A stretch of 64,000 nt of DNA from Cuneatibacter sp. NSJ-177 (lineage in GTDB: Bacteria > Bacillota > Clostridia > Lachnospirales > Lachnospiraceae), in the NCBI RefSeq assembly GCF_022867805.1, contig NZ_JALIFO010000006.1, positions 1,054,001 through 1,118,000 of the forward strand, written 5' to 3'. How positions within the stretch are numbered: position 1 is the first letter of the stretch; the number at the start of each line of letters is the position of its first letter. The translations under genes and the position numbers were made by a program. Of the stretch, positions 34,469 to 43,550 are shown piece after piece. The notes under the pieces are model-generated. The model did no database searches, was not told the origin of the DNA, and was given only the letters and a program-made list of their open reading frames with translations.

Positions 34469-36028
34469 GTGATTGATAATAAGATACAAGCCGGCAAACG
34501 CGGCTTGCACCGCGTTGTATTCGGACGAACGGTAGTGGTGCTCCTCCTCCTGCTTTTGCAGGCGGGGAGCCTGTTCGTCCTTTTCAGCTGGCTGTCCGAT
34601 TATACCGTCTTCATTTATACGGCGGTGACGGTTTTAAGCGTTGTACTGGTGGTTCACATCATTAACCGGGATATCAGTTCTTCCTTTAAAATTGCCTGGT
34701 TGATCCCGGTGCTTGCCGTGCCGGTGATGGGAACTCTATTCTATGTGTTTTTAAAGAGTCAAATCGGTTCCCGCGTCATCAATAAAAAACTGCGCGGGAT
34801 GATTCAGGAGACGGCTCCGTATCTGAAACAGGATTCCGAAGTGGCACGGTCGCTGCGCAATGAGAGCGATGAAGTGGCCAATCTGGCCCGGTATATCGAT
34901 CTCTACGGAGGCTATCCGGCTTACCGGAACACGGAAGTGACTTATTTCCCTTTGGGAGAAGATAAATTTGAGGAGATGAAGCGGCAGCTGGAGACGGCCC
35001 GCAAATTTATTTTTCTGGAATACTTTATCGTCGAAGAAGGCTTGATGTGGGACAGCGTGCTGGAGATCTTGAAAAGAAAGGCAAAGCAAGGCGTGGAGAT
35101 TCGTTTCATGTACGACGGAATGAATTCCTTGGTCCGCTTGCCTTACGATTATCCGAAGGAGATGGTGGCCTGCGGCATCCAGTGCAAAATGTTTGCCCCG
35201 GTTCGGCCGATCCTTTCCTCCTCACAAAACAACCGGGATCACAGAAAGATCCTTGTGATCGACGGTCACACGGCGTTCACTGGAGGCGTCAACCTGGCGG
35301 ACGAATACATCAACAAGAAAGTCCGGTTCGGCCACTGGAAGGATACGGCGGTTATGGTGAAGGGCGATGCGGTCAAAAGCTTTACCATGATGTTCCTGCA
35401 AATGTGGAATATCAGCGGACTGGCCCCGGAATCCTACACCCGGTATCTGCGGACGGAACTGAATTTCCCCAGGCCGCCGAAAGGCTATGTGATTCCCTAT
35501 GGTGACAGCCCTCTGGACAATGAACGGGTCGGAGAGCTGATTTATCTCGACATTATCCAGCATGCCAGACACTATCTGCATATTTGTACGCCGTATTTGA
35601 TTTTGGATGATGAGACGGACACCTCGCTGCGGTACGCTGCAAAGAGAGGGGTGGATGTCAAGTTGATTCTTCCCCATATCCCAGACAAGCAATATGCCTA
35701 TCTGGTGGCTAGAACCCACTTTCCGGGATTGATTCGGGCGGGAGTGAAAATTTACGAATATATGCCTGGATTCGTCCATGCAAAATCTTTCGTGGCCGAT
35801 GACGACCGATGTACGGTGGGGACGATTAATCTGGATTTCCGGAGTCTGTATCTGCATTTTGAGTGCGGGGTTTTTGTCTACGACAATCCGGTGGTGGCTG
35901 ATGTGGAAGCAGACTTCCAGGCCACATTGAAAAATTGCAGGCGGATTACTTTGGCGGACTGCAAGGAATATCCATTCGCGAAAAAGCTGGCGGGCAAGGC
36001 CCTTCGCCTGATTGCCCCTCTGTTATAG
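34469..36028 (+). CDS. cls: Cardiolipin synthase
   Basis: This membrane enzyme condenses two phosphatidylglycerols to cardiolipin. The 519-residue protein has two or three N-terminal membrane helices and two phospholipase D motifs: HRKILVIDGHTAFTGG with His258 and HAKSFVADDDRCTVGTINLD with His437. Length is typical. It starts with GTG at 34469, with AGGGAG about 11 bases upstream. The 58-base gap from ilvE has no clear terminator, so read-through is possible. Confidence 0.93.
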   Translation: MIDNKIQAGKRGLHRVVFGRTVVVLLLLLLQAGSLFVLFSWLSDYTVFIYTAVTVLSVVLVVHIINRDISSSFKIAWLIPVLAVPVMGTLFYVFLKSQIGSRVINKKLRGMIQETAPYLKQDSEVARSLRNESDEVANLARYIDLYGGYPAYRNTEVTYFPLGEDKFEEMKRQLETARKFIFLEYFIVEEGLMWDSVLEILKRKAKQGVEIRFMYDGMNSLVRLPYDYPKEMVACGIQCKMFAPVRPILSSSQNNRDHRKILVIDGHTAFTGGVNLADEYINKKVRFGHWKDTAVMVKGDAVKSFTMMFLQMWNISGLAPESYTRYLRTELNFPRPPKGYVIPYGDSPLDNERVGELIYLDIIQHARHYLHICTPYLILDDETDTSLRYAAKRGVDVKLILPHIPDKQYAYLVARTHFPGLIRAGVKIYEYMPGFVHAKSFVADDDRCTVGTINLDFRSLYLHFECGVFVYDNPVVADVEADFQATLKNCRRITLADCKEYPFAKKLAGKALRLIAPLL

Positions 36029-36045
36029 ATACTTAGAATATACGG

Positions 36046-36142
36046 AAAAGAATGCAAAAAATACCAAGCGAGGGACAAGATCCCTAAGCTACAAAAGTGT
36101 TTTGCGGAAAGCAAAGGACGCGGTTTTTTTGCATTCTTTTTT
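36046..36142 (+). ncRNA. Unassigned structured intergenic RNA
   Basis: AAAAGAATGCAAAAAA (36046-36061) is perfectly complementary to TTTTTTGCATTCTTTT (36125-36140), giving a 16-bp outer stem. The loop can form two inner hairpins: AGCGAGGGA/TCCCTAAGCT and CAAAA-GTG-TTTTG. A GGAAAGCAAAGGACGCGG segment precedes the closing strand. The layout is a three-way junction ending in T-residues. It could be the cls terminator, a leader of the ABC exporter gene that starts 77 bases on, or a small RNA. Confidence 0.4.
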
Positions 36143-36218
36143 GTTGCTGTTTTGTTTTCCCAAAAATACACGCCTGATAAAACGGTATTGCCGTAGATAA
36201 AATCAGGAGGTACGAAGT

Positions 36219-37952
36219 GTGAAAGAGGGAAAATTGGTGGTGAATTCCAAGTACCGGAGAACGCAGTGGATGCTTCGGGGCTTGGATCTGACGGCACAGG
36301 TTCTGATGCTGCTTGGTATTTTGTTTGGCGGAAAGGCGGCCGCGTTCTTGGAGCAGTCCGAAAGCCGGGCCGCTTGGCAGACGCTTTTTTGGGCGGCCGG
36401 TTTTGCTCTGGTCAGCCTGATTCTTGGAAAAATTTCCGAGATGGCAGGCGAGGCGATGTGCTCCCAGGTGGAGGACGAGCTGCAAAATGCAGCCTACCGT
36501 CAAATCTTGGAGGGAGACTGGAAAACAGTGAACCGGATCCGTCAGGGAGACGCGGAACAGCGGATTCAGCGGGATGCCGGGATTACGGCGATGGCGGTCA
36601 CGGAAATGCGCCGCAAGATCGGGAAAGCGGCGGCCGGGATCTGCGGGATGCCGGTTCTGCTGTTGTTTTACGATCAACTGGCAGCAGGGGTTTTAAGCGT
36701 GGAAATTTTGATCTCCGCTTTGCTGTTTTGGATTTTGTATCGGAAAAACTATAAAGCGGCGGCAAAATGGAAAGAGATGGAGAGCCAGGCCACTGCATTT
36801 TACCGGGATTCCGTGGACAAGCTGTCCGTGATTCAGACTTACCAGGCGGGCGGAATGTTTGAACGGCAGCAGTCGGAGTTGATGAGAAGGCAGAAACGTT
36901 ACCGGAAGCGGGCAAAGCAATACCGGGACGGCATCGAAGGAGGGCTTTTGATCCTGGGGCTGGTGACGTCGGCTGCATTTCTGGCACGGGCCGGGGAATG
37001 GCTGCGCGGCGGTTCTCAGGCAGAAAACTCCGTGGTGTATTTGCTTTTGATTGGATTTTTGATTGGGAATCTGGTCCCTTTAAAAGGCATGCTGGGGAGG
37101 AAAGCGGAAAGTATGGTTTCCGCCGGACGGCTGGCTGAGATGCTGGAACTGCCGGAAGAAGGCCGCCTGGATGAGGAATGGGTGGAATTATTGGAAATGC
37201 GGCAGAAGGAAGGCTTTGCCGTCCGGTTTCATCAGGTGGACTTCGGCTACCGGAAAGGAAAGCCGGTTCTGGAACAGGTCACGTTGGAGGCGCTGCCGGA
37301 AGAATGGGTGGGAATCGGCGGTTTTTCCGGGGCAGGAAAAACAACGGCGGTGCGCCTTTTGTTGGGACAGGTCTTTCCGGATGCCGGGGAGGTGGATCTG
37401 ATTCACCGCCAGGGATTGACGTGCCTGGTGTCGGCTGCCTCACGGGAATTTTTCGCCTGGGTGCCCCAGGAGAGCTCTCTGTTCCCCGGAACCATAGCGG
37501 CGAACCTTCGGCTAGGGAAACCGGATGCCAAGGAGGAGGAGATGTGGCAGGCCCTGGGAATCGTGTGCCTGGACTCCTTTGTGCGCCGCCAGCCGGAAGG
37601 GCTGAACACCATGCTGGGCGGCCAGGGACTGTGCCTGTCCGCCGGTCAGGCGCAGCAATTGGCGATTGCCAGAGCAGTATTAAAAGACGCCCCGATCTGC
37701 GTGCTGGACGAGCCGACGGCCGCCATGGACGCAGAGACGGAGGAGTCGGTTCTTGCCAACCTGTATCAGGTTTGGCAGGAAAAAACCTGTATTCTGACTT
37801 CTCATGATTCCCAGGTTTTGGCCTGGTGCGACCGGAATTATTGGATTGCTGGAGGGGAGGTCCGCCCGGTGCAGCCGGTTCTGGAAGAGACGGCTGCCGC
37901 GGATCTTTGGGAAGATGTGCAGGAGGAGCATTTACCGGAGGTGTTTTCCTGA
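36219..37952 (+). CDS. ABC transporter, fused permease and ATPase
   Basis: The 577-residue half-exporter has an N-terminal membrane domain with five or six hydrophobic helices up to about residue 290, then an ATPase domain. Walker A is GGFSGAGKTTAVRLL, the Q-loop WVPQESSLFPGTI, the signature LSAGQAQQLAIARAV (LSAGQ rather than LSGGQ) and Walker B VLDEPTAAMD. The switch histidine is in TSHDSQVL. It resembles CydC/D- and lipid-type exporters. It would act as a homodimer unless a partner lies elsewhere. It starts at GTG 36219 with AGGAGG eight bases upstream. Confidence 0.88.
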   Translation: MKEGKLVVNSKYRRTQWMLRGLDLTAQVLMLLGILFGGKAAAFLEQSESRAAWQTLFWAAGFALVSLILGKISEMAGEAMCSQVEDELQNAAYRQILEGDWKTVNRIRQGDAEQRIQRDAGITAMAVTEMRRKIGKAAAGICGMPVLLLFYDQLAAGVLSVEILISALLFWILYRKNYKAAAKWKEMESQATAFYRDSVDKLSVIQTYQAGGMFERQQSELMRRQKRYRKRAKQYRDGIEGGLLILGLVTSAAFLARAGEWLRGGSQAENSVVYLLLIGFLIGNLVPLKGMLGRKAESMVSAGRLAEMLELPEEGRLDEEWVELLEMRQKEGFAVRFHQVDFGYRKGKPVLEQVTLEALPEEWVGIGGFSGAGKTTAVRLLLGQVFPDAGEVDLIHRQGLTCLVSAASREFFAWVPQESSLFPGTIAANLRLGKPDAKEEEMWQALGIVCLDSFVRRQPEGLNTMLGGQGLCLSAGQAQQLAIARAVLKDAPICVLDEPTAAMDAETEESVLANLYQVWQEKTCILTSHDSQVLAWCDRNYWIAGGEVRPVQPVLEETAAADLWEDVQEEHLPEVFS

Positions 37953-38024
37953 CGCGGCATCTTCCTTTGCATTTGTCAGTGCATCCATAACGGAACGAAG
38001 CCTTGATTCAAGCAGAAAAATGCC

Positions 38025-38073
38025 CCAGGGGGAGGCCGCCGCTGCCGAGAGCGGAGTCTCCCCCTGGTTTTTT
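38025..38073 (+). terminator. Terminator after the ABC exporter gene
   Basis: CCAGGGGGAG (38025-38034) pairs with CTCCCCCTGG (38058-38067) and six T-residues follow. The loop is GC-rich and may fold further. Confidence 0.88.
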
Positions 38074-38101
38074 GTGGTGGGCGCATACGGAACTTTTTGG
38101 A

Positions 38102-38866
38102 TCAGGTGCTGGAAATAAAGGTACTGTAGCCTTTTCCCCGCAGAACCTGTTCCATGCGGATGGCATTCTCCAGATTCCGGAAAGCGCCGACCTGCACCTT
38201 ATAAAGGCCGTCCCGCAGCACTGTGAAGGCCGGAAAACCTTCCGCGATCAGCTTATCCCGCAGACGGTCCGCATTGCTGCGGCTGGCGAAGGCGCCGGCC
38301 TGTACGCGGTAGAAAATATCGCTCGGCGGGGCGTTTCCGTTCAGGGTTTCCGTGATACCGTCGGCGATGGCGCCGGCGATTTCATTCAGTTTCTCATCAA
38401 AGAGAGCATTGTCCTGGTCGTTATTGATAAAGCCGGCCTCGACCAGAACCGCCGGCATCTCGGTCCGGCGCAGCACAACCAGCCCAGGCCGCTCAATGAC
38501 GCCGCGGTTGGCGAATCCGAGTTTGGCCAACTGTGCGTTGATGTTTCTGCCCAACTCTCCGGGAAGCCCCGTATCTTTGTAGACCAGCGTTTCCACGCCG
38601 GTGGAGGTATTGGGTTCTTCAACGGAGTTCCGGTGGATGGACACGAACAGATCCCCGCCGGAATTATTGGCAATCACAGCTTTTTCGTAAGGGGTATTGT
38701 AGACATCGGTGGTGCGGGTATAAACGACATTGTATCCCGCTTTTTTTAACATTTCGCCGAGCGCCAGGGCCAGCCGAAGCGTATCATCGGCCTCCCTCCT
38801 GCCCTGGAAAACGGCGCCCGGATCCCGGCCGCCATGGCCGGCATCAATAATAATGGTTTCTGCCAC
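38102..38866 (-). CDS. N-acetylmuramoyl-L-alanine amidase with SPOR repeats
   Basis: This 254-residue Amidase_3 enzyme cleaves the peptide from peptidoglycan glycan. Zinc-ligand motifs are IIIDAGHGGRDPGA, FVSIHRNS and VLVEAGFINN with the catalytic glutamate. Two SPOR-type repeats follow (YRVQAGAFASRSNADRL and YKVQVGAFRNLENAIRM), which bind denuded glycan at division or spore sites. I choose GTG 38866 because AGGAG lies seven bases upstream and the protein then starts MAETIIIDAGHGG. ATGs at 38881 and 38956 lack sites. No signal peptide is present, so how it reaches the wall is unclear. Confidence 0.88.
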   Translation of the reverse strand: MAETIIIDAGHGGRDPGAVFQGRREADDTLRLALALGEMLKKAGYNVVYTRTTDVYNTPYEKAVIANNSGGDLFVSIHRNSVEEPNTSTGVETLVYKDTGLPGELGRNINAQLAKLGFANRGVIERPGLVVLRRTEMPAVLVEAGFINNDQDNALFDEKLNEIAGAIADGITETLNGNAPPSDIFYRVQAGAFASRSNADRLRDKLIAEGFPAFTVLRDGLYKVQVGAFRNLENAIRMEQVLRGKGYSTFISST

Positions 38867-39046
38867 GGAAAAACTCCTCATTCTGTTTTCTATCAGGATA
38901 TGCAGCAAGCCAGGGTTCTGTGATTCTGTTCTCGTTACTTGCTTCTTTTCGTCCATGGGGATAAAATCGGGCCTTCCGGAGAAGGATGAAAAGGGGAAAA
39001 TGCGGGAGAAGCAGAAACAATTGATATAAATTATCTGGAATAGGGA

Positions 39047-39075
39047 TTGCTCTTACCGCTGTCCTCCGCTATAAT
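39047..39075 (+). promoter_or_regulatory. Promoter of dacA
   Basis: TTGCTC (39047-39052) and a perfect TATAAT (39070-39075) are 17 bases apart, giving a leader of about 130 bases that contains the 38-bp tandem repeat. Confidence 0.7.
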
Positions 39076-39101
39076 AGCCTTTGGAATGAACTGCCATATG
39101 G

Positions 39102-39175
39102 AGTTCGGACTTCCCGCCGTTTTTTATGGAGCAACGCGTAGTTCGGACTTCCCGTCCTTTTTTATGGAGCGACGG
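39102..39175 (+). repeat. 38-bp tandem direct repeat in the dacA leader
   Basis: AGTTCGGACTTCCCG is followed after a few bases by TTTTTTATGGAGC and ACG. The unit starts at 39102 and again at 39140 with only a few differences. A partial third TATGGAG lies just before, at 39097. Each unit has a short T-tract. Function unknown. Confidence 0.75.
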
Positions 39176-39213
39176 AGGAGCGTAATAAAAAATAGTTAAT
39201 ACAAGAGGAAAGC

Positions 39214-40611
39214 ATGAAAAGACGAATTTGGAAAGTATACGGAATCTTTCTGGCAATCTTGCTGGTGTTTGGAACCGCGCCGGATGTCTGGGCGGCCGGC
39301 GGCCGCGCCGACCGGGTTACGGTGGACTACCGAAGCACCAGCGAATGGCCGGCGGGGCCGGAAATCAGTTCAGAGGCGGCGTGCCTGATTGATTTGCAGT
39401 CAGGAGCAATCCTGTATGAAAAAAATGCGGAGGAGACTTTGTATCCAGCCAGTATCACAAAGGTTCTGACTGCGCTGCTGATTGTGGAAAACTGCGGCTT
39501 AGATGAAATGGTGACCTTCTCCCATAATTCCGTGACGGATTTGGATTCAGACGGAATCTGCGGCCTTATGGCAGAGGGGGATCAGCTGTCTGTGAAAGAT
39601 TGCCTGTATGTGCTGATGCTGAAATCATCCAATGAAACCGCCTATGCCCTGGCGGAACACATGTCGGGCTCGGTGGAGGCTTTTGCCGGCGCCATGAACC
39701 AAAAGGCAAAAGAACTGGGGGCCACCCACTCTCACTTTGCCAACCCTCACGGGCTTTTCCATGAAGAACACTATACGACGGCGGAGGATATGGCCCGGAT
39801 TTATTGGGCTGCGGTGCAGAACGAGACCTTCCTGTCCATTGATTCTACCCCTCGCTACACGGCTGCGGCCACGACCCCGTGTCCCCAAGGTTTTACGGTG
39901 GATATGCGCCACCAGATGCTGGTGCCTGGCTCAGAATTTTATGATGAGGACGTGGTGGCGGGTAAAACCGGCTATATCCAAAAAGCTCAGAACACCTTGG
40001 TCACCTACGGCGCGCGGGGAGACCGGGAACTGGTTTGCGTCACTTTGAAGGCGCCAAGCCGGGCAGAGTCCTTTGAGGACACGAAAAAGCTGCTGGACTA
40101 TGGCTTTGATCATTTCACCGTCTATGACGCCGCCTCCCAGGCGGATTTGTCCGCCCTCCAGACCGAAGCTTCGAAAACCCTTGGCAATTTGGAAAGCCTA
40201 ACGGTTGGAAGCGATGGTTTTCTGCTGCTCCCGAATGAGGTGAATTTGTCGGCAGTGGATTCCGCCTTATCCATGGGAGCGCCGAGAGAGGGCGGCAGCT
40301 GTGACGGCCAATTAGTGTATTCTTACCAGGGGCAGAAGATCGCTTCCGTTCCGGTGACGGCTAAGCTGGAGATCACCGAGCCTCCGGAGGAAGCCACATC
40401 GGCTCCGGTCCCGGCCACGGCGCCGGTTCCGGAAAAGGCGGATGGAGGGGGATTTTTTGACGGCTGGAGCGCTTGGCAAATCACGGCGTTGTGCCTGTTG
40501 AGCGCCTTGGTATTGGTTGTCGTTGTTCTTCTGATCGTCAATATTTCGGTGCGCCGGAAGAGGAGAAGAAGGAGAGAACAAAGAAGGCGGGAAAGACAGC
40601 GGTATCAATAA
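39214..40611 (+). CDS. dacA: D-alanyl-D-alanine carboxypeptidase (low-mass PBP)
   Basis: This penicillin-binding protein trims the terminal D-alanine of peptidoglycan peptides. The 465-residue product has an N-terminal signal peptide ending near DVWAAGG. The acyl-serine motif is Ser80 in PASITK; SSN follows in KSSNETAYAL, and GKTG at 250-253 in VVAGKTGYI. The C terminus has a hydrophobic helix (ITALCLLSALVLVVVV) and an arginine-rich tail, which would anchor it. AGAGGAAAG precedes the ATG. Confidence 0.93.
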   Translation: MKRRIWKVYGIFLAILLVFGTAPDVWAAGGRADRVTVDYRSTSEWPAGPEISSEAACLIDLQSGAILYEKNAEETLYPASITKVLTALLIVENCGLDEMVTFSHNSVTDLDSDGICGLMAEGDQLSVKDCLYVLMLKSSNETAYALAEHMSGSVEAFAGAMNQKAKELGATHSHFANPHGLFHEEHYTTAEDMARIYWAAVQNETFLSIDSTPRYTAAATTPCPQGFTVDMRHQMLVPGSEFYDEDVVAGKTGYIQKAQNTLVTYGARGDRELVCVTLKAPSRAESFEDTKKLLDYGFDHFTVYDAASQADLSALQTEASKTLGNLESLTVGSDGFLLLPNEVNLSAVDSALSMGAPREGGSCDGQLVYSYQGQKIASVPVTAKLEITEPPEEATSAPVPATAPVPEKADGGGFFDGWSAWQITALCLLSALVLVVVVLLIVNISVRRKRRRRREQRRRERQRYQ

Positions 40612-40655
40612 AAAGATAATCCGGTACAATACTCTTTATTGAATCAAAAACCCTC

Positions 40656-40684
40656 TTTTCAAAAGTGGAAATATATGCTATTAT
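40656..40684 (+). promoter_or_regulatory. Candidate promoter of degV
   Basis: TTTTCA (40656-40661) and TATTAT (40679-40684) are 17 bases apart, about 41 bases before the degV start. Confidence 0.5.
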
Positions 40685-40724
40685 ATGTAGTAATTAAAAC
40701 CGTATGTTTTCCAGGAGGGTTATC

Positions 40725-41567
40725 GTGAAGTATAAAATTGTAGTAGACAGTTGCAGTGATTTGACCAAGGAATTAAAAGAAGAGGGGCATTTCCGCTCCG
40801 TCCCCCTGACGCTTCAAGTCGGAGGAAAAAGTTTCATCGATGACGATACCTTTCAGCAAAAGGAATTTATCCGTCTGGTGAAGGAGAGTCCGGATTGCGC
40901 GAAGACCGCCTGTCCTTCCCCGGAAGCGTTTTTTCGGGCTTACGATGAAAATGATGCGGAAATGGTGTTTGTCATTACCCTTTCCCAGCAGCTCAGCGGC
41001 ACCTATAACAGCGCGGTGCTGGGCAAAAAGATGTACGAAGAAGAGTATCCGGGCAAGAAAAAGATCCATGTGGTTGACTCGGAATCCGCCTGCTGCGGTG
41101 AAACCGTGATTGGTTTTAAAATACAAGAACTGGCGGAAGCCGGTCTTCCTTTTGAGGAGATCGTGGAGCGGGCCGAGGCATTTCGGGACGAGATGAAAAC
41201 CTATTTTGTTCTGGAGGATCTGGATACCCTGCGCAAAAACGGCCGTCTGACCGGCCTGGCCGCGATCCTTGCCACCGCGCTTCACATTAAGCCGGTGATG
41301 TCCGCTAAAAACGGCGTGATCATCAAGCTGGATCAGAGCCGCGGCATTCAGCGCGCTTTGAAAAAAATGGTGGATATTGTGGTGGAAAACTGTCGGAATT
41401 CCGAAGAAAAAATCCTGGGTATTACCCATGTCAACTGTCCGGAACGGGCCGCCGAGGTAAAAGAAATGCTGTGCAGCCGTCTCCCCTTTAAAAAGGTTTA
41501 CGTGGTGGACGCCGCGGGCGTCAGCACCACCTATGCCAATGACGGTGGAATCGTGGTAACCATCTGA
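40725..41567 (+). CDS. DegV family protein (fatty-acid binding)
   Basis: DegV proteins bind a fatty acid, and in several Firmicutes one acts as FakB, which presents fatty acids to the FakA kinase. The 280-residue protein shows VDSCSDLTKEL at the start, TACPSPEAFF, TLSQQLSGTYNSA and VVDSESACCGE, all family hallmarks. GTG 40725 is preferred, with AGGAGGG about five bases upstream; the ATG at 40704 lies before that site. No fakA is nearby. Confidence 0.9.
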   Translation: MKYKIVVDSCSDLTKELKEEGHFRSVPLTLQVGGKSFIDDDTFQQKEFIRLVKESPDCAKTACPSPEAFFRAYDENDAEMVFVITLSQQLSGTYNSAVLGKKMYEEEYPGKKKIHVVDSESACCGETVIGFKIQELAEAGLPFEEIVERAEAFRDEMKTYFVLEDLDTLRKNGRLTGLAAILATALHIKPVMSAKNGVIIKLDQSRGIQRALKKMVDIVVENCRNSEEKILGITHVNCPERAAEVKEMLCSRLPFKKVYVVDAAGVSTTYANDGGIVVTI

Positions 41568-41588
41568 CCGGACAACTCTCCTGAGTAT

Positions 41589-41630
41589 AAAAAAGATGAG
41601 ACCTTCGAAACAAAGGTCTCATCTTTTTTA
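41589..41630. terminator. Bidirectional terminator after degV
   Basis: AAAAAAGATGAGACCTT and AAGGTCTCATCTTTTTT form a perfect 17-bp hairpin with a short loop. It serves degV and the convergent lipoprotein gene. Confidence 0.95.
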
Positions 41631-41658
41631 TATTCGGAATCAATGCGAAAGCTTTCCA

Positions 41659-42861
41659 TTATAACCGGGCGGCGTTTTCTCTCAGGTAACTTGTCGCCTG
41701 ATCGTACAGCACAACCATTTTCAGATAGCCGGCTCCATAGTATTCTTCATAGAGGCTGTAGTCCTCGGATCCCATGTTCTCGGAGAAATACTTCGTAAGA
41801 TCCTCGGCTTCGACGGAAAGGGAGGCATCCTCGGCCAGTGCCTGGATAATCAGCCGCTTTTCCGCGGCCGCTTTTAGTTCATCGGCCAGCTTCTCATAAA
41901 GCTCCTCCACCGTGCTCACTCCGTACTGCATATTGATGAAGGTTGCAAGGTCCAAACCATAGTTGGCGGCGCTGCTGGTGTACTGCTGGACCATCACTTT
42001 TTTCTCATAATCCAAAACAGTTTCCGGGAGTTCCGAGATCTTTGCGTTCTTCGTCATATAGTCCCAGAGAAATTCCGTTTCTGCGGATTCCTGCAGATCA
42101 GAACGGATTCCTTCTTTCATCTCCTCCGCGTTGTTCCAGCCGTAATCTGTCTGGAAATTCTCTACCACAAAGGCGTCGTTGAATTCGGGCAGGACATCTT
42201 CCCCTTCAATGTAATTGATCTTGGTGACGAAGACGGCATCCTTGCCGTTTAATTCTTCTTTTCCATAGTCTTCCGGGAACGTGACCTCGACCTGCACGGT
42301 CTCGCCGGGCTTATGGCCGATCAGCTGCTCCAGAAAATCATCGATATACTTGGTGGTTCCGATGATCACCGTGGTACCGGCTCCATTCGTGGTGCCGCCT
42401 TCAAATTCCACGCCGTCGACGCTGCCTACATAGTCAATATTGACTGAATCGCCGTCTGCCACTTCGCGGTCCGTGATCTGGGAAGTCTCTGCAAAGTTGC
42501 CCAATACCGAATCCAGGGTTTCCTGGAGCTTTTCATCTGTGATGGTATGGACGTCGGCGGGGATTTCGATTCCCTGGTAGGTAGGAAGCGTCACATAGTC
42601 CAGTGCTTTCAAGTTGTCAAAAAAGCCATTATCCGCGAGTCCTTCGCTGTATTGAAAGGCAGCCGTCGTCTCCCCGGAGGCGGCTGTGCTTTCTGCTGCG
42701 CTGCTGGATTCCGAGCTGCCGGTCTCCGCGGCGGTCGTCTCCGCGGCCGAGGTTTCCCCGGTAGACTCCGTGGAGGAATCTGCGTTACCGCAGCCTGCCA
42801 TTAAAGAAGCGATCATGGATGCCGCCAGTATCACGCCGGTCCATTTTTTAGCATTTTTCAT
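41659..42861 (-). CDS. Trigger-factor-like FKBP lipoprotein
   Basis: The 400-residue protein has a signal peptide with lipobox LMAGC, then a serine/threonine/glutamate-rich linker. A trigger-factor-type FKBP prolyl isomerase domain follows near residues 145-230 (VNIDYVGSVDGVEFEGG, GTTKYIDDFLEQLIGHKPGE, VTFPEDYGKEEL). The helical trigger-factor C domain comes last. It lacks the ribosome-binding N domain of cytosolic Tig, so it is best seen as a surface folding chaperone, by analogy with PrsA. AAGGA lies before ATG 42861; the upstream extension has no site. Confidence 0.88.
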   Translation of the reverse strand: MKNAKKWTGVILAASMIASLMAGCGNADSSTESTGETSAAETTAAETGSSESSSAAESTAASGETTAAFQYSEGLADNGFFDNLKALDYVTLPTYQGIEIPADVHTITDEKLQETLDSVLGNFAETSQITDREVADGDSVNIDYVGSVDGVEFEGGTTNGAGTTVIIGTTKYIDDFLEQLIGHKPGETVQVEVTFPEDYGKEELNGKDAVFVTKINYIEGEDVLPEFNDAFVVENFQTDYGWNNAEEMKEGIRSDLQESAETEFLWDYMTKNAKISELPETVLDYEKKVMVQQYTSSAANYGLDLATFINMQYGVSTVEELYEKLADELKAAAEKRLIIQALAEDASLSVEAEDLTKYFSENMGSEDYSLYEEYYGAGYLKMVVLYDQATSYLRENAARL

Positions 42862-42969
42862 TTCCAAATTTTCCTTTCCATATCCAAACGATTCAAAGAG
42901 AAAACAACTGTTTCCCATTATACACGATTTGTCCCAGGAAAGTGTAAAACTTTTATTAATTTCGGGAGA

Positions 42970-43416
42970 TTATTTTGCGGTGATCTTATTTAGGATCTCC
43001 TCCATATAATTTAAACAGTGCAGAAAGTTTTCCAATTCTTCCTCGGATAGACAATCCAGGGAGGAGAGCATAATGTCGGCGTATCCCCTTTTGATTTCAG
43101 AAAGATATTGCTCTCCATGGAGGGTTAGATTCATATTGATCTGACGCCGGTTCCGGCAGTTGGTACTGCGGACGATCAAATTCCGGTCCACCAGCGGGCC
43201 CACCGCACGGGAAGCCAGCTCCCTGGAAATACAGATCTTGTCCGCCAGCTCGCCCATGGTCATGCCGGGGCAGCAGCCCAGGCTGAGAATGATTTTAAAC
43301 TGGGTCTTGGTCAGATCATACTGCCGGATCTCCATAAAATGATTAAAATACTGGGTATAATTGGGAAAGATACCCAAAAGGGTGAAAACCACCTGTTCTT
43401 TCTCCGTTTTATCCAT
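42970..43416 (-). CDS. MarR family transcriptional regulator
   Basis: The 148-residue protein has the MarR winged helix: LTKTQFKIILSLGCCPGMTM, ELADKICISRELASRAVGPLVDRNLIVR, then a wing (STNCRNRRQINMNLTLHGEQYL). Two adjacent cysteines (GCCPGM) could sense oxidation, which is speculative. GGGAG lies six bases before ATG 43416. It diverges from lon across a short intergenic region carrying a good operator-like dyad, so it may control itself and perhaps lon. Confidence 0.88.
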   Translation of the reverse strand: MDKTEKEQVVFTLLGIFPNYTQYFNHFMEIRQYDLTKTQFKIILSLGCCPGMTMGELADKICISRELASRAVGPLVDRNLIVRSTNCRNRRQINMNLTLHGEQYLSEIKRGYADIMLSSLDCLSEEELENFLHCLNYMEEILNKITAK

Positions 43417-43521
43417 AGCAATCTCCCTTTTCCGATACAGTGTCAAGTGCAGAAAATGAAAGTTCCGTATGAAAATTCCAAGGCTCCGTGACTTTCCGCC
43501 GGGTTCTTTTTCCGCTTCTTT

Positions 43522-43550
43522 AGTATACTGTATTTGTTAACCATTGTCAA
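43522..43550 (-). promoter_or_regulatory. Promoter of the marR gene
   Basis: On the minus strand TTGACA (43550-43545) and TATACT (43527-43522) are 17 bases apart. Confidence 0.8.
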
